Shown: positions 43,638 through 52,747 of the stretch, one piece after another | How positions within the stretch are numbered: position 1 is the stretch's first letter | Layout: the number at the start of each line of letters is the position of its first letter | Assembly: GCF_001466725.1 (NCBI RefSeq) | Contig: NZ_CP013650.1 | Location: 992,001-1,056,000, forward strand | Source: Lacimicrobium alkaliphilum | GTDB lineage: Bacteria; Pseudomonadota; Gammaproteobacteria; Enterobacterales; Alteromonadaceae | Direction: 5' to 3' | Length of the DNA: 64,000 nucleotides | The notes under the pieces: model-generated | The model's input: only the letters and a program-made list of their open reading frames with translations | Told to the model about the DNA's origin: nothing | Database searches by the model: none | Translations under genes and position numbers: made by a program

Positions 43638-44539
43638 CAGGATACTAACCCCAATACCAGCATGGCCACACCCACAGTCAGTGCCATTTCGATGCTGGCT
43701 ACGCCGACATTGTGCTGGTGATCCACTTCACGAACCAAATCAATACCTTTTAATACAACTTTTTTTGCCAGCCAGCCAAGAACAATGGTGAGCAGGGTAA
43801 ACAGCAGGGCAATAAACAGCCAGTTAATCAGGTTGCTGATATAGGCCTGCGGATAATAAACCAGCAGTTTGCTGGCGGCGCTGACGGCAAAGGCGACACC
43901 AAGCAGGTTGCCGCCATGCTGAACTGCCAGTGCGACCTGGCCTCTTACCAGTACATCCTGCATTGAGTCATCCTGGTTATCCTGAGCAAAGCGTCGCTCC
44001 ATCAATCTTGTGATCACCAGCATTACCGTCTGGGCAACGAAAAAGCCGCTGAGAACGGCAATACCGCTGTAAATGGTAAAACCCTCTGTCCATAACATCA
44101 CACTACGAACAATGATCGCCGTGGCGATAGTATTGGCGCCATCGACCAGGCCAATACTGACATTGCCCTCGAGTATCTGTTGGCGTTTGTTAAACCGCTT
44201 AAGAATGACTTTATCATGGGCCCAGCGTCCAATTTTGATAAGGATAATACCGCCAATCCCATAGATGAACATTTGCATTGATTGGGTCAGATAATCATCG
44301 GAAGAGGCTTGCTCCGCTGCACTCCAGATCACAATACTCAGCGCCAGTAAACTCGATGCCACGCTGACACCAAAGGCAAAATTATCTTTGCCGGATAACT
44401 CATCGGTACTATCAACCTGCGTCCACAAGGTGTAGACCCAGCGCATTATAATCAGCAGCACCAGCGCGATAAGAATATCGAGGCTGAAATAGGCCAGCAT
44501 CTGTGGGCTGTAAGACAGAGTTAGCATCTCTGTTTGCAT
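43637..44539 (-). CDS. DUF350 membrane protein
   Basis: A 300-residue inner-membrane protein with about eight helices in two DUF350 halves (about residues 45-140 and 190-300). Each half contains a helix pair near an NFAFGVSVASSLLALSIVI or VALAVQHGGNLLGVAFAVS segment. E. coli YjfL is a shorter relative. It is the first gene of a two-gene operon with a potassium channel. No function is proven; the coupling suggests ion homeostasis or membrane-stress control. Confidence 0.85.
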   Translation of the reverse strand: MQTEMLTLSYSPQMLAYFSLDILIALVLLIIMRWVYTLWTQVDSTDELSGKDNFAFGVSVASSLLALSIVIWSAAEQASSDDYLTQSMQMFIYGIGGIILIKIGRWAHDKVILKRFNKRQQILEGNVSIGLVDGANTIATAIIVRSVMLWTEGFTIYSGIAVLSGFFVAQTVMLVITRLMERRFAQDNQDDSMQDVLVRGQVALAVQHGGNLLGVAFAVSAASKLLVYYPQAYISNLINWLFIALLFTLLTIVLGWLAKKVVLKGIDLVREVDHQHNVGVASIEMALTVGVAMLVLGLVS

Positions 44540-44639
44540 CGCACACTCTATTTCGTTGAATTAATGCTTTAATATTCGTTACTTATCAGCTTAAGTGCAA
44601 GGTAAAACACCACTTACCGCGATTAAGGACAGGACAAAA

Positions 44640-47486
44640 ATGCTCGAACAACAAGCGCAGGAATACTGGCAGCAACTGACACAAGCCCACTCAGAGGCCT
44701 CATGGTTGCAACAACACCAACGGTCCCTGCTTCCGGTTTTAGGGTTAAGTGATTTTATCGCCCGTAGCTGCATCCAGGATTTAAACGTGGTGGCACGTCT
44801 GCTCAGACAGGACGAGCTCAGCGCGCCGCATCCGGATTACCAGTCTCAACTGAATCAACTGCTGGAGCCGCTCAGTGATGAGGACGCAGTGCATGAGGAA
44901 TTACGCAAATACCGGCGACTGCAGATGGTACGGCTTGCCTGGCTGGATCTGACCAATCAACAATCCATTGAGGATTCTCTGCAACAGGTATCCCTGCTTG
45001 CTGATGCCCTGATCACCAGCGCCATCGACTGGTGTTATAACAGCCTGGCTGAGCGCTTTGGCTATCCCTTGCAGGATGGTCGTCGTCAGCCCATGTTAGT
45101 GATAGGTATGGGTAAGCTTGGTGGTGCGGAGCTGAATTTTTCTTCTGATATTGACCTGATTTTCTGCTATCCGCACCTGGGTGAAACCCAGGGGGGTAAA
45201 AAGACCATTGAAAACCAACAGTTTTTTACCAAGCTGGGACAAAAACTTATCGCGGCCCTGAACCAGATGACAGCTCAGGGCCAGGTCTTCAGGGTGGATA
45301 TGCGCCTGCGCCCATTTGGTGACAGTGGCCCATTGGCCATGCATTTTGCCGCACTGGAGGATTACTACCAGGAGCAGGGGCGCGAGTGGGAACGCTACGC
45401 CATGGTCAAAGGACGGGTAATCAATGCTGAGGGCCATTTCAGCCAGGAGCTCGGCGCTATTTTGCGGCCCTTCGTGTTCCGTCGTTATATCGATTTCTCC
45501 GCCATTGATGCGCTGCGCAACATGAAGGCACTGATCAGTAAGGAAGTTCGCCGTCGTCAGCTTACCGATAATATCAAGCTCGGAGCTGGCGGTATCAGGG
45601 AAGTAGAGTTTATTGTCCAGACATTTCAGTTGATCCGCGGTGGCCGTGAGCAGGAATTGCAGCAACCGGGCTTGCTGAATATTCTGCCTGTGCTTAAGGA
45701 GCGCCAGTATCTGCAAGCGGAAGATGCCGACAGGCTACGTGAGGCTTATCTTTTCCTGCGTAAGACAGAGCACTGTCTGCAGCAGTTTTCTGACCAACAA
45801 ACCCAGCAACTGCCTGTCGATGAACTGGATCAGGTGCGTCTTTCCACTGTCATGGGCTTTGATCAATTCTCAGAGTTTAAGTCAGCACTGGAAACGCACA
45901 TGGCATTTATTCATGAACAGTTTATGGAACTGATTGGCGATGAGCCGGAGAACCAGAATGTGGAGGAACTCAGCGACCTGGTGGATCTCTGGACCTTACC
46001 GCTTAGCGATGAAGAAGCGCTGCCCTTGCTTCAGGATTATCTGTCGGCTAACAAAAGTGAACGCTTCTGGCAAAAACTCAAAAGCTTTGCCGAAGAGATG
46101 CGTCAGCGCAGCATGGGTAAAAGAGGACGTGAAACCCTCGATAAACTGATGCCCACAATGCTGCAGCTGGTGCTGGAAAGTAAGCAGTCAGAGAAATTGC
46201 TGGAACGCATGACCGCAGTGATCAAATCCATTTGCAGGCGCACCACCTATCTTGAACTGTTACTGGAGAATCACAGCGCCATGGAACAACTGGTGAGACT
46301 ATGCAGCGCCAGCCCCTGGATCGCTGAGCAGATCACCCGCTTCCCGATTTTGCTGGATGAACTGCTGAATTCCGAGCACCTCTATGAACTGACGCCTCTG
46401 GATGGCTATGTTGATGAACTCAGACTCAGCATGTTGCGGATCCCGGAGCAGGATCTGGAAGCGCAGATGGAGGCACTGAGACAGTTCAAGCTCAGCCAGC
46501 AACTGAAAATCGCGGCCGCCGATGTTACCGGCGTATTGCCTGTGATGCAGGTCAGCGATCATCTGACGTTTTTGGCAGAGGCAGTGATCCGGGAAGTGGT
46601 ACTGGACGCCTGGCAGCAGATGCAGGCCCGTTATGGCCGCCCGGCCGGGATTGAAGATAATCAGCTGGGGTTTGGTGTAGTGGCTTACGGTAAGCTCGGC
46701 GGTATCGAACTGGGCTACGGTTCAGATTTGGATCTGGTGTTTCTGCATAACTGCGATTCTCAGCAGGAGACCGACGGTGCCAAGGCCATCGAGTCAGGCA
46801 ACTTTTACATCAAGCTGGCACAGCGAATTATGCATTTGTTTAATACTAAAACCGCCTCCGGTGACCTGTATGAAACCGACTTGCGTTTGCGCCCGTCCGG
46901 CAATGCCGGGCTGCTGGTCTGTCATATTAAGGGTTTTGCTGAGTATCAGGAGCAGGAAGCCTGGACCTGGGAGCATCAGGCTTTGGTAAGAGGCCGGTTT
47001 GTGTTTGGAGATACCCGCTTAGCTGAGGACTTCAGTCGTATCCGTAAACAGATATTGTGCCGGGAAAGACCCGTTGAGCAGTTGCGGGAAGATGTCAGCA
47101 GTATGCGCGAGAAGATGCGCGATCACCTAAATAAGGAACAAAAAGAGGGCGACGTATTTGATCTCAAGCAGGGCCGGGGCGGCATTGCCGATATAGAGTT
47201 TCTGGTGCAGTACTGGGTGCTGGCCTACAGCACCCGTTATCCGGCACTGTGCGAGTATTCTGATAATGTCAGAATACTCAGGGCTCTGGAAACCCATAAG
47301 GTAATAAGTTCTGATTGGGTTAATGTGCTGACCCAGGCCTATCTCATTTACCGCAACGCAGGTCACCAATATACCCTGGCGGGCCAACCGGCTATCGATA
47401 GTTCAGGCAGTCTGCAGGAATTGCAACAGCAGGTCAGTAGTATCTGGGAGCAGGTTTTCGGAACCCGCCAGTCGCTTAATCAGTGA
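44640..47486 (+). CDS. glnE: Bifunctional glutamine synthetase adenylyltransferase/adenylyl-removing enzyme
   Basis: A 948-residue protein (E. coli GlnE is 946). Two nucleotidyltransferase domains can be seen: GMGKLGGAELNFSSDIDLIF near 157-176 and AYGKLGGIELGYGSDLDLVF near 682-701, each with the paired aspartates for magnesium. Regulatory helices lie between them, and both GAGGIREVEFIVQ and GRGGIADIEFLVQ are kept. It adds or removes AMP on glutamine synthetase under PII control. The ATG at 44640 follows AGGACA and gives the expected length; an upstream GTG is less likely. It ends at the very base before the convergent TcpQ-domain gene. Confidence 0.97.
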   Translation: MLEQQAQEYWQQLTQAHSEASWLQQHQRSLLPVLGLSDFIARSCIQDLNVVARLLRQDELSAPHPDYQSQLNQLLEPLSDEDAVHEELRKYRRLQMVRLAWLDLTNQQSIEDSLQQVSLLADALITSAIDWCYNSLAERFGYPLQDGRRQPMLVIGMGKLGGAELNFSSDIDLIFCYPHLGETQGGKKTIENQQFFTKLGQKLIAALNQMTAQGQVFRVDMRLRPFGDSGPLAMHFAALEDYYQEQGREWERYAMVKGRVINAEGHFSQELGAILRPFVFRRYIDFSAIDALRNMKALISKEVRRRQLTDNIKLGAGGIREVEFIVQTFQLIRGGREQELQQPGLLNILPVLKERQYLQAEDADRLREAYLFLRKTEHCLQQFSDQQTQQLPVDELDQVRLSTVMGFDQFSEFKSALETHMAFIHEQFMELIGDEPENQNVEELSDLVDLWTLPLSDEEALPLLQDYLSANKSERFWQKLKSFAEEMRQRSMGKRGRETLDKLMPTMLQLVLESKQSEKLLERMTAVIKSICRRTTYLELLLENHSAMEQLVRLCSASPWIAEQITRFPILLDELLNSEHLYELTPLDGYVDELRLSMLRIPEQDLEAQMEALRQFKLSQQLKIAAADVTGVLPVMQVSDHLTFLAEAVIREVVLDAWQQMQARYGRPAGIEDNQLGFGVVAYGKLGGIELGYGSDLDLVFLHNCDSQQETDGAKAIESGNFYIKLAQRIMHLFNTKTASGDLYETDLRLRPSGNAGLLVCHIKGFAEYQEQEAWTWEHQALVRGRFVFGDTRLAEDFSRIRKQILCRERPVEQLREDVSSMREKMRDHLNKEQKEGDVFDLKQGRGGIADIEFLVQYWVLAYSTRYPALCEYSDNVRILRALETHKVISSDWVNVLTQAYLIYRNAGHQYTLAGQPAIDSSGSLQELQQQVSSIWEQVFGTRQSLNQ

Positions 47487-48116
47487 CTAATTGCGCTCTC
47501 CGGGTCGGGCAGGGCTGCAATATTGCCTGAGGTAATCATCGACCCGGGCGGTGATCACAAAGGTCCGCTGCCGGGGGCAGAAAAAGGCCTGCACAGTGCC
47601 ATTAAAGTTACTGTCCACGGCTCTGGCAATTTGCCCCAGAGTACCGGCAATAGTGTCTTCGACCTGAAAGCTGTTTTTTACCACAAAATCCTGATTAAGC
47701 TCCCACAGCAGCTGCATACCTTCGGCCTGAGCATAGGCGGTCATGACTTCTCTCAGCGTGCCGCCGGCTTTAAAGGTGCGGTATCTGTGCTCGCCGACCC
47801 AGCGGCCGGATACTGAGCTCTGCAAACTTTCCATACTTTGCAGTCGTTCTGTGAGTGGCTGATCAGGGAGTTTCACATCCATCACAAAGTCGCTGGTATT
47901 TTCCAGCGATAAGTCGGTCGGCCCTGAACGGTACTGAGCATAAAAATCAGTCAGGCCGGTGGCCGGGTTGCGTTTGGGTTTCTGTCCCTCGGGGGTGGGA
48001 CTTGAACTGCGAATGGATTCCAGATTGATCACCACAGTGGCAATGATGATCAGGACCAGGGCCAGACCCAGGTGCCGGTACCAGACAGAATGTGTAGAGG
48101 CTTTATTCTTTCTCAT
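47487..48116 (-). CDS. TcpQ-domain periplasmic protein
   Basis: A 209-residue protein with one N-terminal membrane helix (about 14-32) and a C-terminal domain of TcpQ type (GTLREVMTAYAQAEGMQLLW near 118-137 to FVITARVDDYLRQYC). TcpQ domains occur in secretin-linked parts of type IV pili. Here no pilus genes are nearby; the neighbours are glnE (convergent) and an acyltransferase gene upstream on the same strand, 27 bases away. It may be a stray secretin-type lipid- or peptidoglycan-associated factor. Two cysteines near the end (about 185 and 202) may pair. Confidence 0.72.
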   Translation of the reverse strand: MRKNKASTHSVWYRHLGLALVLIIIATVVINLESIRSSSPTPEGQKPKRNPATGLTDFYAQYRSGPTDLSLENTSDFVMDVKLPDQPLTERLQSMESLQSSVSGRWVGEHRYRTFKAGGTLREVMTAYAQAEGMQLLWELNQDFVVKNSFQVEDTIAGTLGQIARAVDSNFNGTVQAFFCPRQRTFVITARVDDYLRQYCSPARPGERN

Positions 48117-48143
48117 AACCTTGGTGCAATTATCCCTGATCGA

Positions 48144-49064
48144 TTAATACAATGATTCCGGTGAATGTTCCGGCCGGGTTTTGAATCTTTTGTGCATCCA
48201 TAAATACTGCTCCGGAGCTTTTAGCACCATTTCCTCAATACGTTTATTGACGCGACTTACATCCAGTTTATCGTCTCCCGACGGAAAATCTTCAAGGCCG
48301 GGAAGAATATGTACCTCGTAGCCGCTGCTGGTGCGCAGTGGCAGAAGAAACACTGTCTCACAGTTGGCCTGATTGGCGAACAGCAAAGTACCCGTAGTAG
48401 TGGCCGTTTCTTCAACGGCAAAAAAAGGCACAAACTCACAGCGCTTAGGGCCATAATCCTGATCCGGCAGATAAAGACACAACTCCTGACTATTCAGGGC
48501 AGCGATCATATCTCCCACCGCTCTTTTATGGATCAGATACTTGTTGGAGCGAACCCGTCCATGGTACTGCATATATTCCATCAGCGGATTATTGTGGCGC
48601 CGGTAAAAGGCCACGGAAGGATGTTTCAGACCGATAACCCGGCAATTGAACTCCAGGTTCATATTGTGGATCGCCAGACCGAAGACGCCTTTGCCCCTGG
48701 CCAGTATACTTTCTACGTGCTCATAGCCGACCACTTTGCCGAGCCCACGTACCCGCCAGTCAGGCCACCACCAGCCCATACCCGCTTCAAACAGCGCCAT
48801 TCCGGCGGACTCGAGATTCGCCTTAACCAGTTGCTCTCGTTCCTGCTCTGACATATCCGGAAAGCTCAGTTCTATATTACGCTGTGCTACTTTACGGCGG
48901 GATTTCACGGCGTGGTATAACAGACGGCCAAGTGCTTTGCCAAGCCACATCTGTAACCGATAGGGCAACCAGGAAATCAGATATAGCAACACAATACTCA
49001 GCCAGGTCAGCCAGTATCTGGGATGAAGAAAAGAAAACTGGAATTTAGGAGCTTTAACCTGCAC
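48144..49064 (-). CDS. lpxL: Lipid A biosynthesis late acyltransferase (LpxL/LpxP type)
   Basis: A 306-residue inner-membrane protein, the same length as E. coli LpxL. The lysophospholipid acyltransferase motif appears as LAIHNMNLEFN near 131-141 (H-x4-E), followed by the RRHNNP and LPDQDYG blocks near 157 and 205. It adds a secondary acyl chain to Kdo2-lipid IVA. I chose the GTG at 49064 because AGGG stands six bases before it; a TTG two codons upstream has none. lpxL versus lpxP versus lpxM cannot be decided from sequence. Its upstream region faces the XrtA-associated ATPase. Confidence 0.88.
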   Translation of the reverse strand: MQVKAPKFQFSFLHPRYWLTWLSIVLLYLISWLPYRLQMWLGKALGRLLYHAVKSRRKVAQRNIELSFPDMSEQEREQLVKANLESAGMALFEAGMGWWWPDWRVRGLGKVVGYEHVESILARGKGVFGLAIHNMNLEFNCRVIGLKHPSVAFYRRHNNPLMEYMQYHGRVRSNKYLIHKRAVGDMIAALNSQELCLYLPDQDYGPKRCEFVPFFAVEETATTTGTLLFANQANCETVFLLPLRTSSGYEVHILPGLEDFPSGDDKLDVSRVNKRIEEMVLKAPEQYLWMHKRFKTRPEHSPESLY

Positions 49065-49279
49065 GTACAACCCTGTGACTTTTTCCGCGCATTTTAACCC
49101 AGGATAGGCGCTGTGTCGTCAGAGTATTGAATTTCCCTGTGATACAATAGCCCGGACTATTTCCCCGGGCCGGCAGACCAGAATGAGACATGCCGGTTTT
49201 ATTATTTGCTTGTTTTCTGCTCTGCACTTAGCATGGGTAACAGCAGGGCTGCACTCTATCTTGGAAGCGAGTTTTATAC

Positions 49280-50320
49280 ATGTACGAGAGCTTTTACGGA
49301 CTTAATGCCAAACCTTTCCAGCTGACGCCGGATCCGAGTTTTTTCTTTGCCAGTAAATGGCATAAAAGGGCGTTGTCATATCTGGAATATGGTCTGGCGC
49401 AGGCGGAAGGATTTATTGTTATCACCGGTGGTATCGGTACCGGGAAAACCACTATTGCCAACAGTCTGCTGGAGGAAATCCAGGACGATATTTTTGCTGC
49501 CCAAATTGTAACGCCAAAATTGTCTCCCGATGAACTGGTGAAAATGGTCGCCAGTAAATTTGATATTAACGTAGCTGGTAAGACCAAGGCGGATATTCTC
49601 AAAGATCTGGAAACCTTTCTGTTCCAGCTGAATCAACAGGGCAAACGCGCGTTGTTGCTGGTGGATGAAGCCCAGAATCTGCCACTGGAGACCATAGAAG
49701 AGTTGCGAATGCTCTCCAACTTTCAGTCTAAAGGTAAACCATTGTTGCAGAGCTTTTTACTCGGACAGGAAGAGCTTCAGCCCATCTTAAGAGCGCCGAA
49801 TATGGAACAGTTCAGGCAGCGCATTGTGGCCTCCTGCCATTTGTCGCCGCTGACGGACACGGATGTAAAAAACTATATTGAGTTTCGTCTGTATCACGCC
49901 GGCTGGCGTGGCGCGGCATTGTTTACCGAGGGTGCCTACCAGAAGATTTTTGAATTCACTCAGGGCGTGCCCCGTAAGATCAACACCCTGACCGACAGAA
50001 TACTGTTGTACGGGTTTCTGGAAGAACTCAGGGAGCTGGATGAAGCGGCGGTAGAAGCTGTGGTGGACGAAGTGGCTGACGAAATGTTTATCCATGACTC
50101 TCCTGCAGTAAAGGATACCAGCCCCCTGCGTGAACCGGATCAACCGTCCTCGCCTTCGGCACAGGTCACCAAGGATATTGAGTACTATAAATCCATGCTC
50201 AAGGAACTGACCGATGCACTGGATGATGCCATCAGCCAGAAGGTTAAACTGACCCGTTATATCGACAAGCTGCTGAAGAAAAAATACAAAACCTACGTGC
50301 GTCTGAAATCCGACGAATAA
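49280..50320 (+). CDS. XrtA/PEP-CTERM system-associated ATPase (ExeA-like)
   Basis: A 346-residue AAA-type protein starting MYESFYGLNAKPFQLTPDP, the family opening. Walker A is GGIGTGKTT (50-58), Walker B is LLLVDEAQ near 126-133. The C-terminal part (about 265-346) is a charged helix. The family accompanies XrtA exopolysaccharide loci and is related to the general secretion protein ExeA. It stands first in the cluster and alone, with its own promoter. Repeats of the GTAGGTCGGA type start right after its stop. Its role may be energising export or assembly; that is inferred. Confidence 0.9.
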   Translation: MYESFYGLNAKPFQLTPDPSFFFASKWHKRALSYLEYGLAQAEGFIVITGGIGTGKTTIANSLLEEIQDDIFAAQIVTPKLSPDELVKMVASKFDINVAGKTKADILKDLETFLFQLNQQGKRALLLVDEAQNLPLETIEELRMLSNFQSKGKPLLQSFLLGQEELQPILRAPNMEQFRQRIVASCHLSPLTDTDVKNYIEFRLYHAGWRGAALFTEGAYQKIFEFTQGVPRKINTLTDRILLYGFLEELRELDEAAVEAVVDEVADEMFIHDSPAVKDTSPLREPDQPSSPSAQVTKDIEYYKSMLKELTDALDDAISQKVKLTRYIDKLLKKKYKTYVRLKSDE

Positions 50321-50322
50321 CG

Positions 50323-50630
50323 TTGTAGGTCGGATTTTATGTCCATGGATGGACGGTATGCCGATGTTGCATTGACGCATTCGCTGGCCAATCCGACGAT
50401 TGTGATAATACCAGCCATCCTGTTTAGCCGGCGCTATTGTCGGACTAAAGTCCGACCTACGTGAGCAGTCCGTTGCTGGTAAGCGGTATTTTATATCCAT
50501 GTTGTAGGTCGGATTTTATGTCCATGGATGGACGGTATGCCGATGTTGCAGGGATGCATCTCGTCGGCCAATCCGACGGGATGGACGGTATGCCGACGTT
50601 GCAGGGATGCATCTCGCCGGCCAATCCGAC
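50323..50630. repeat. GTAGGTCGGA repeats, three copies
   Basis: A unit of about 75 bases beginning TTGTAGGTCGGATTTTATG (50323) is repeated at 50503, and the shorter ATGGACGGTATGCCGA unit recurs from 50580 to 50630. An inverted end, TCCGACCTAC, stands at 50451-50460. These look like REP-type intergenic palindromes. Continuing, 50706-50726 forms an 8-bp hairpin (ATCCCGCA/TGCGGGAT). The stretch 50321-51004 holds no supported gene before the small one at 51005. Confidence 0.8.
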
Positions 50631-51004
50631 GATATGGTGGGTGCTATTGCATAAAGCCCGGCCTGCATTCCTTACCATCCCCGGTTATCCCGCACCATCC
50701 CCGTCATCCCGCACTTGATGCGGGATCTTTAACTGCTAAGCATCAGTACCCTAATAATTATTGGAATATTATTTCATGATCTCAGGAGATTTATGGAATA
50801 TTTAAGTAATTCAATCGGTTGTCGATAAAAAATATCAGGAACTACTGGTCAAATGCAGGTTCAAACTGCTATGGTGTGTAAATAATCAACAATTTGGTTA
50901 TCCGGCCAGGTAAATAACAATAATAATGCCGCCGGAACACAACAAAGCTGTAGAAAAATAACAATTAATTGTCGCGCTTTTCATCAACTTTTTGGGGAAA
51001 ATTG

Positions 51005-51145
51005 ATGAGTAAAATGGGTATGAATACTTCCGCTGACGGAGTAAGAATACGTCACCGCCGCCAGGCTTACTATCATGGCAAATACCACCGGGAGATTATG
51101 CTGGTGGGTATTGTTGTGCTGGCTTTGGTGACATTGATTAACTGA
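51005..51145 (+). CDS. Candidate 46-residue single-helix membrane protein
   Basis: The product begins MSKMGMNTSADGVRIRHRR, is basic, and ends in one membrane helix (REIMLVGIVVLALVTLIN). GGGGA stands seven to eight bases before the ATG. It ends at the base before the convergent barrel gene. A perfect 12-bp palindrome (ACAATTAATTGT, 50961-50972) lies in its upstream region. It is not a known XrtA component; it may be a small inner-membrane protein of the locus. Confidence 0.45.
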   Translation: MSKMGMNTSADGVRIRHRRQAYYHGKYHREIMLVGIVVLALVTLIN

Positions 51146-52747
51146 TTACAGTCTGTACGTCAGGGTAACTGAGATACGGGTATCTTCCAGATCCCGTGCC
51201 TCATTATCTGAGTCGCTGTCCAGATATCTCAAACGGTAACTTACTTCCAGATCCGGGTTCAGTTCACGGTTAAGACTGAGGCTGTACCTGTCCACTTCCT
51301 GATCCGATCCACCTGCAATGCTGTCAATCTGTGAGCGGCTTGTTTGCAGTGTCAGTTGTGTGCGAGGTCCAAGGCGATAGTTGGCCGACAGTCGTGTGGC
51401 ACGATTGCGCTGTTCTCTGGATGTCTCCAGATAATCCAGGTAGCCATAGCTATAATTTGCCGACAGGGTCAACTTGCGCAGTTCATAACCCAGATTAACA
51501 AAGGCCGACTTTCTCTGTACTACTTCGTCGGTGATCTCGGCATTCTGGTCGAACAGGGTAAAGAACTCTTCATCTACTCCGGGCACATAATCAGGGCTGT
51601 CAGGCTGGAAGCAGTTTTCCAGTACCGGGTTACCCAGCGGGCACACAAAAACACCGAGAAACTCAGTATCCAGTTGCAGCCTGTCGTAGGTTGTCAGTCC
51701 CTCTGAATAGCCCATACGGCTGCGCCAGGCGCGATTGTTATGGGTAAGGGCAAAGCGGTAATTGTCACCAAAGAAGCTCTTGTCATAGCTTGCCTGAACA
51801 GAAGTATGACGGCTGAATGCCCAGTCCAGATCGAAGCCAACAAACTCTTCTTCTTCATCCCGGCGCTCGAAGCGGTTGTAGGTAACGGCGATATAGCGGC
51901 TGGCGGATTCACGCCACTCAAGACCGGCACCATAGGTCTTGGAACTTAAATCATCGGTAAGAAAGTCCGAGCCTTCAATACGGTTAGATTCGTCACTGCC
52001 ACGCACGATGACATGCAGGTCACTGTATATCCCAACGCCCACTCTGCCGTTCACGGAGTTAGATTTGAAATCCCCTTGGGTGCGGCGGGTTGTCTCCGAG
52101 TACTGACTGCTGATATCCCAGAAAACCCGCTCAAACTCACGGCCCTGATAGATCCGGCCTCTGAGGCTCAGACTGTCATTATTAAAGCTTCTGTTCTGAT
52201 TCAGGGCATCCTGATCGGCCCGGGTCTGATTACCAGAAGCAATCAGGTCGACACCGATATAAGCCGGATTACGGCTGGAAAAGGCGGCGCTGGCACTGTC
52301 GGTTCTGGTGCTGACCAAATCTTCAGCATTTAATATCGGATCGGCCACCAGCGCATTGCCTGTGGTCAGCGCACGATACCGTTTGGCAGTATTCAGCTGC
52401 AGTTGCAGCCGTTGATCCAGTAAGCCCAGACGGGAATTCAACTGATAATCGGTAAAACCTTTGTCCAGTTCGCTGCTCTGCTTATTCTGCATCACTTCCG
52501 TATGCGACACATTCAATGCCACATTCAGCAATCTGCTGCTGTAACGGGTTAACAGCGACGGATTTAACAATAATGCCTGGTTATCCAGATCACCACGACT
52601 GTCTGAATCTGTTTGGTAGTGGGTTGCCGTCGCCTCTATGGTTGGCTCAAAAGTCAACTCCGCAGCATTGGCGCTGGTTACCAGCGCCGAGCTTCCACAA
52701 AGCAGTACCAGTTTTTGCAGTCCGGGTTTTCTTGTTGCAGATGCCAC
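51146..52747 (-). CDS. XrtA/PEP-CTERM-associated outer-membrane beta-barrel (TIGR03016-like)
   Basis: A 533-residue protein with a signal peptide (after SANA, about residue 28) and a large barrel of alternating beta-strands. It contains repeated FxxxxRxY-type strands and ends VTLTYRL. The family TIGR03016 is specific to XrtA loci and is thought to act as the outer-membrane pore for exopolysaccharide. It overlaps the autokinase stop by one base and is the last gene of the minus-strand transcript wza-like, wzz-like, autokinase, barrel. Confidence 0.88.
   Translation of the reverse strand: MASATRKPGLQKLVLLCGSSALVTSANAAELTFEPTIEATATHYQTDSDSRGDLDNQALLLNPSLLTRYSSRLLNVALNVSHTEVMQNKQSSELDKGFTDYQLNSRLGLLDQRLQLQLNTAKRYRALTTGNALVADPILNAEDLVSTRTDSASAAFSSRNPAYIGVDLIASGNQTRADQDALNQNRSFNNDSLSLRGRIYQGREFERVFWDISSQYSETTRRTQGDFKSNSVNGRVGVGIYSDLHVIVRGSDESNRIEGSDFLTDDLSSKTYGAGLEWRESASRYIAVTYNRFERRDEEEEFVGFDLDWAFSRHTSVQASYDKSFFGDNYRFALTHNNRAWRSRMGYSEGLTTYDRLQLDTEFLGVFVCPLGNPVLENCFQPDSPDYVPGVDEEFFTLFDQNAEITDEVVQRKSAFVNLGYELRKLTLSANYSYGYLDYLETSREQRNRATRLSANYRLGPRTQLTLQTSRSQIDSIAGGSDQEVDRYSLSLNRELNPDLEVSYRLRYLDSDSDNEARDLEDTRISVTLTYRL

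Noticed and set aside
50323..50630. Possible CRISPR array
   Set aside because: Unit lengths differ, spacers are not of even size and no cas genes are near; a REP-type repeat explains it better.
50461..50779. Overlapping short plus- and minus-strand frames in the repeat region
   Set aside because: They are made by the repeat sequence itself and have no start signals.
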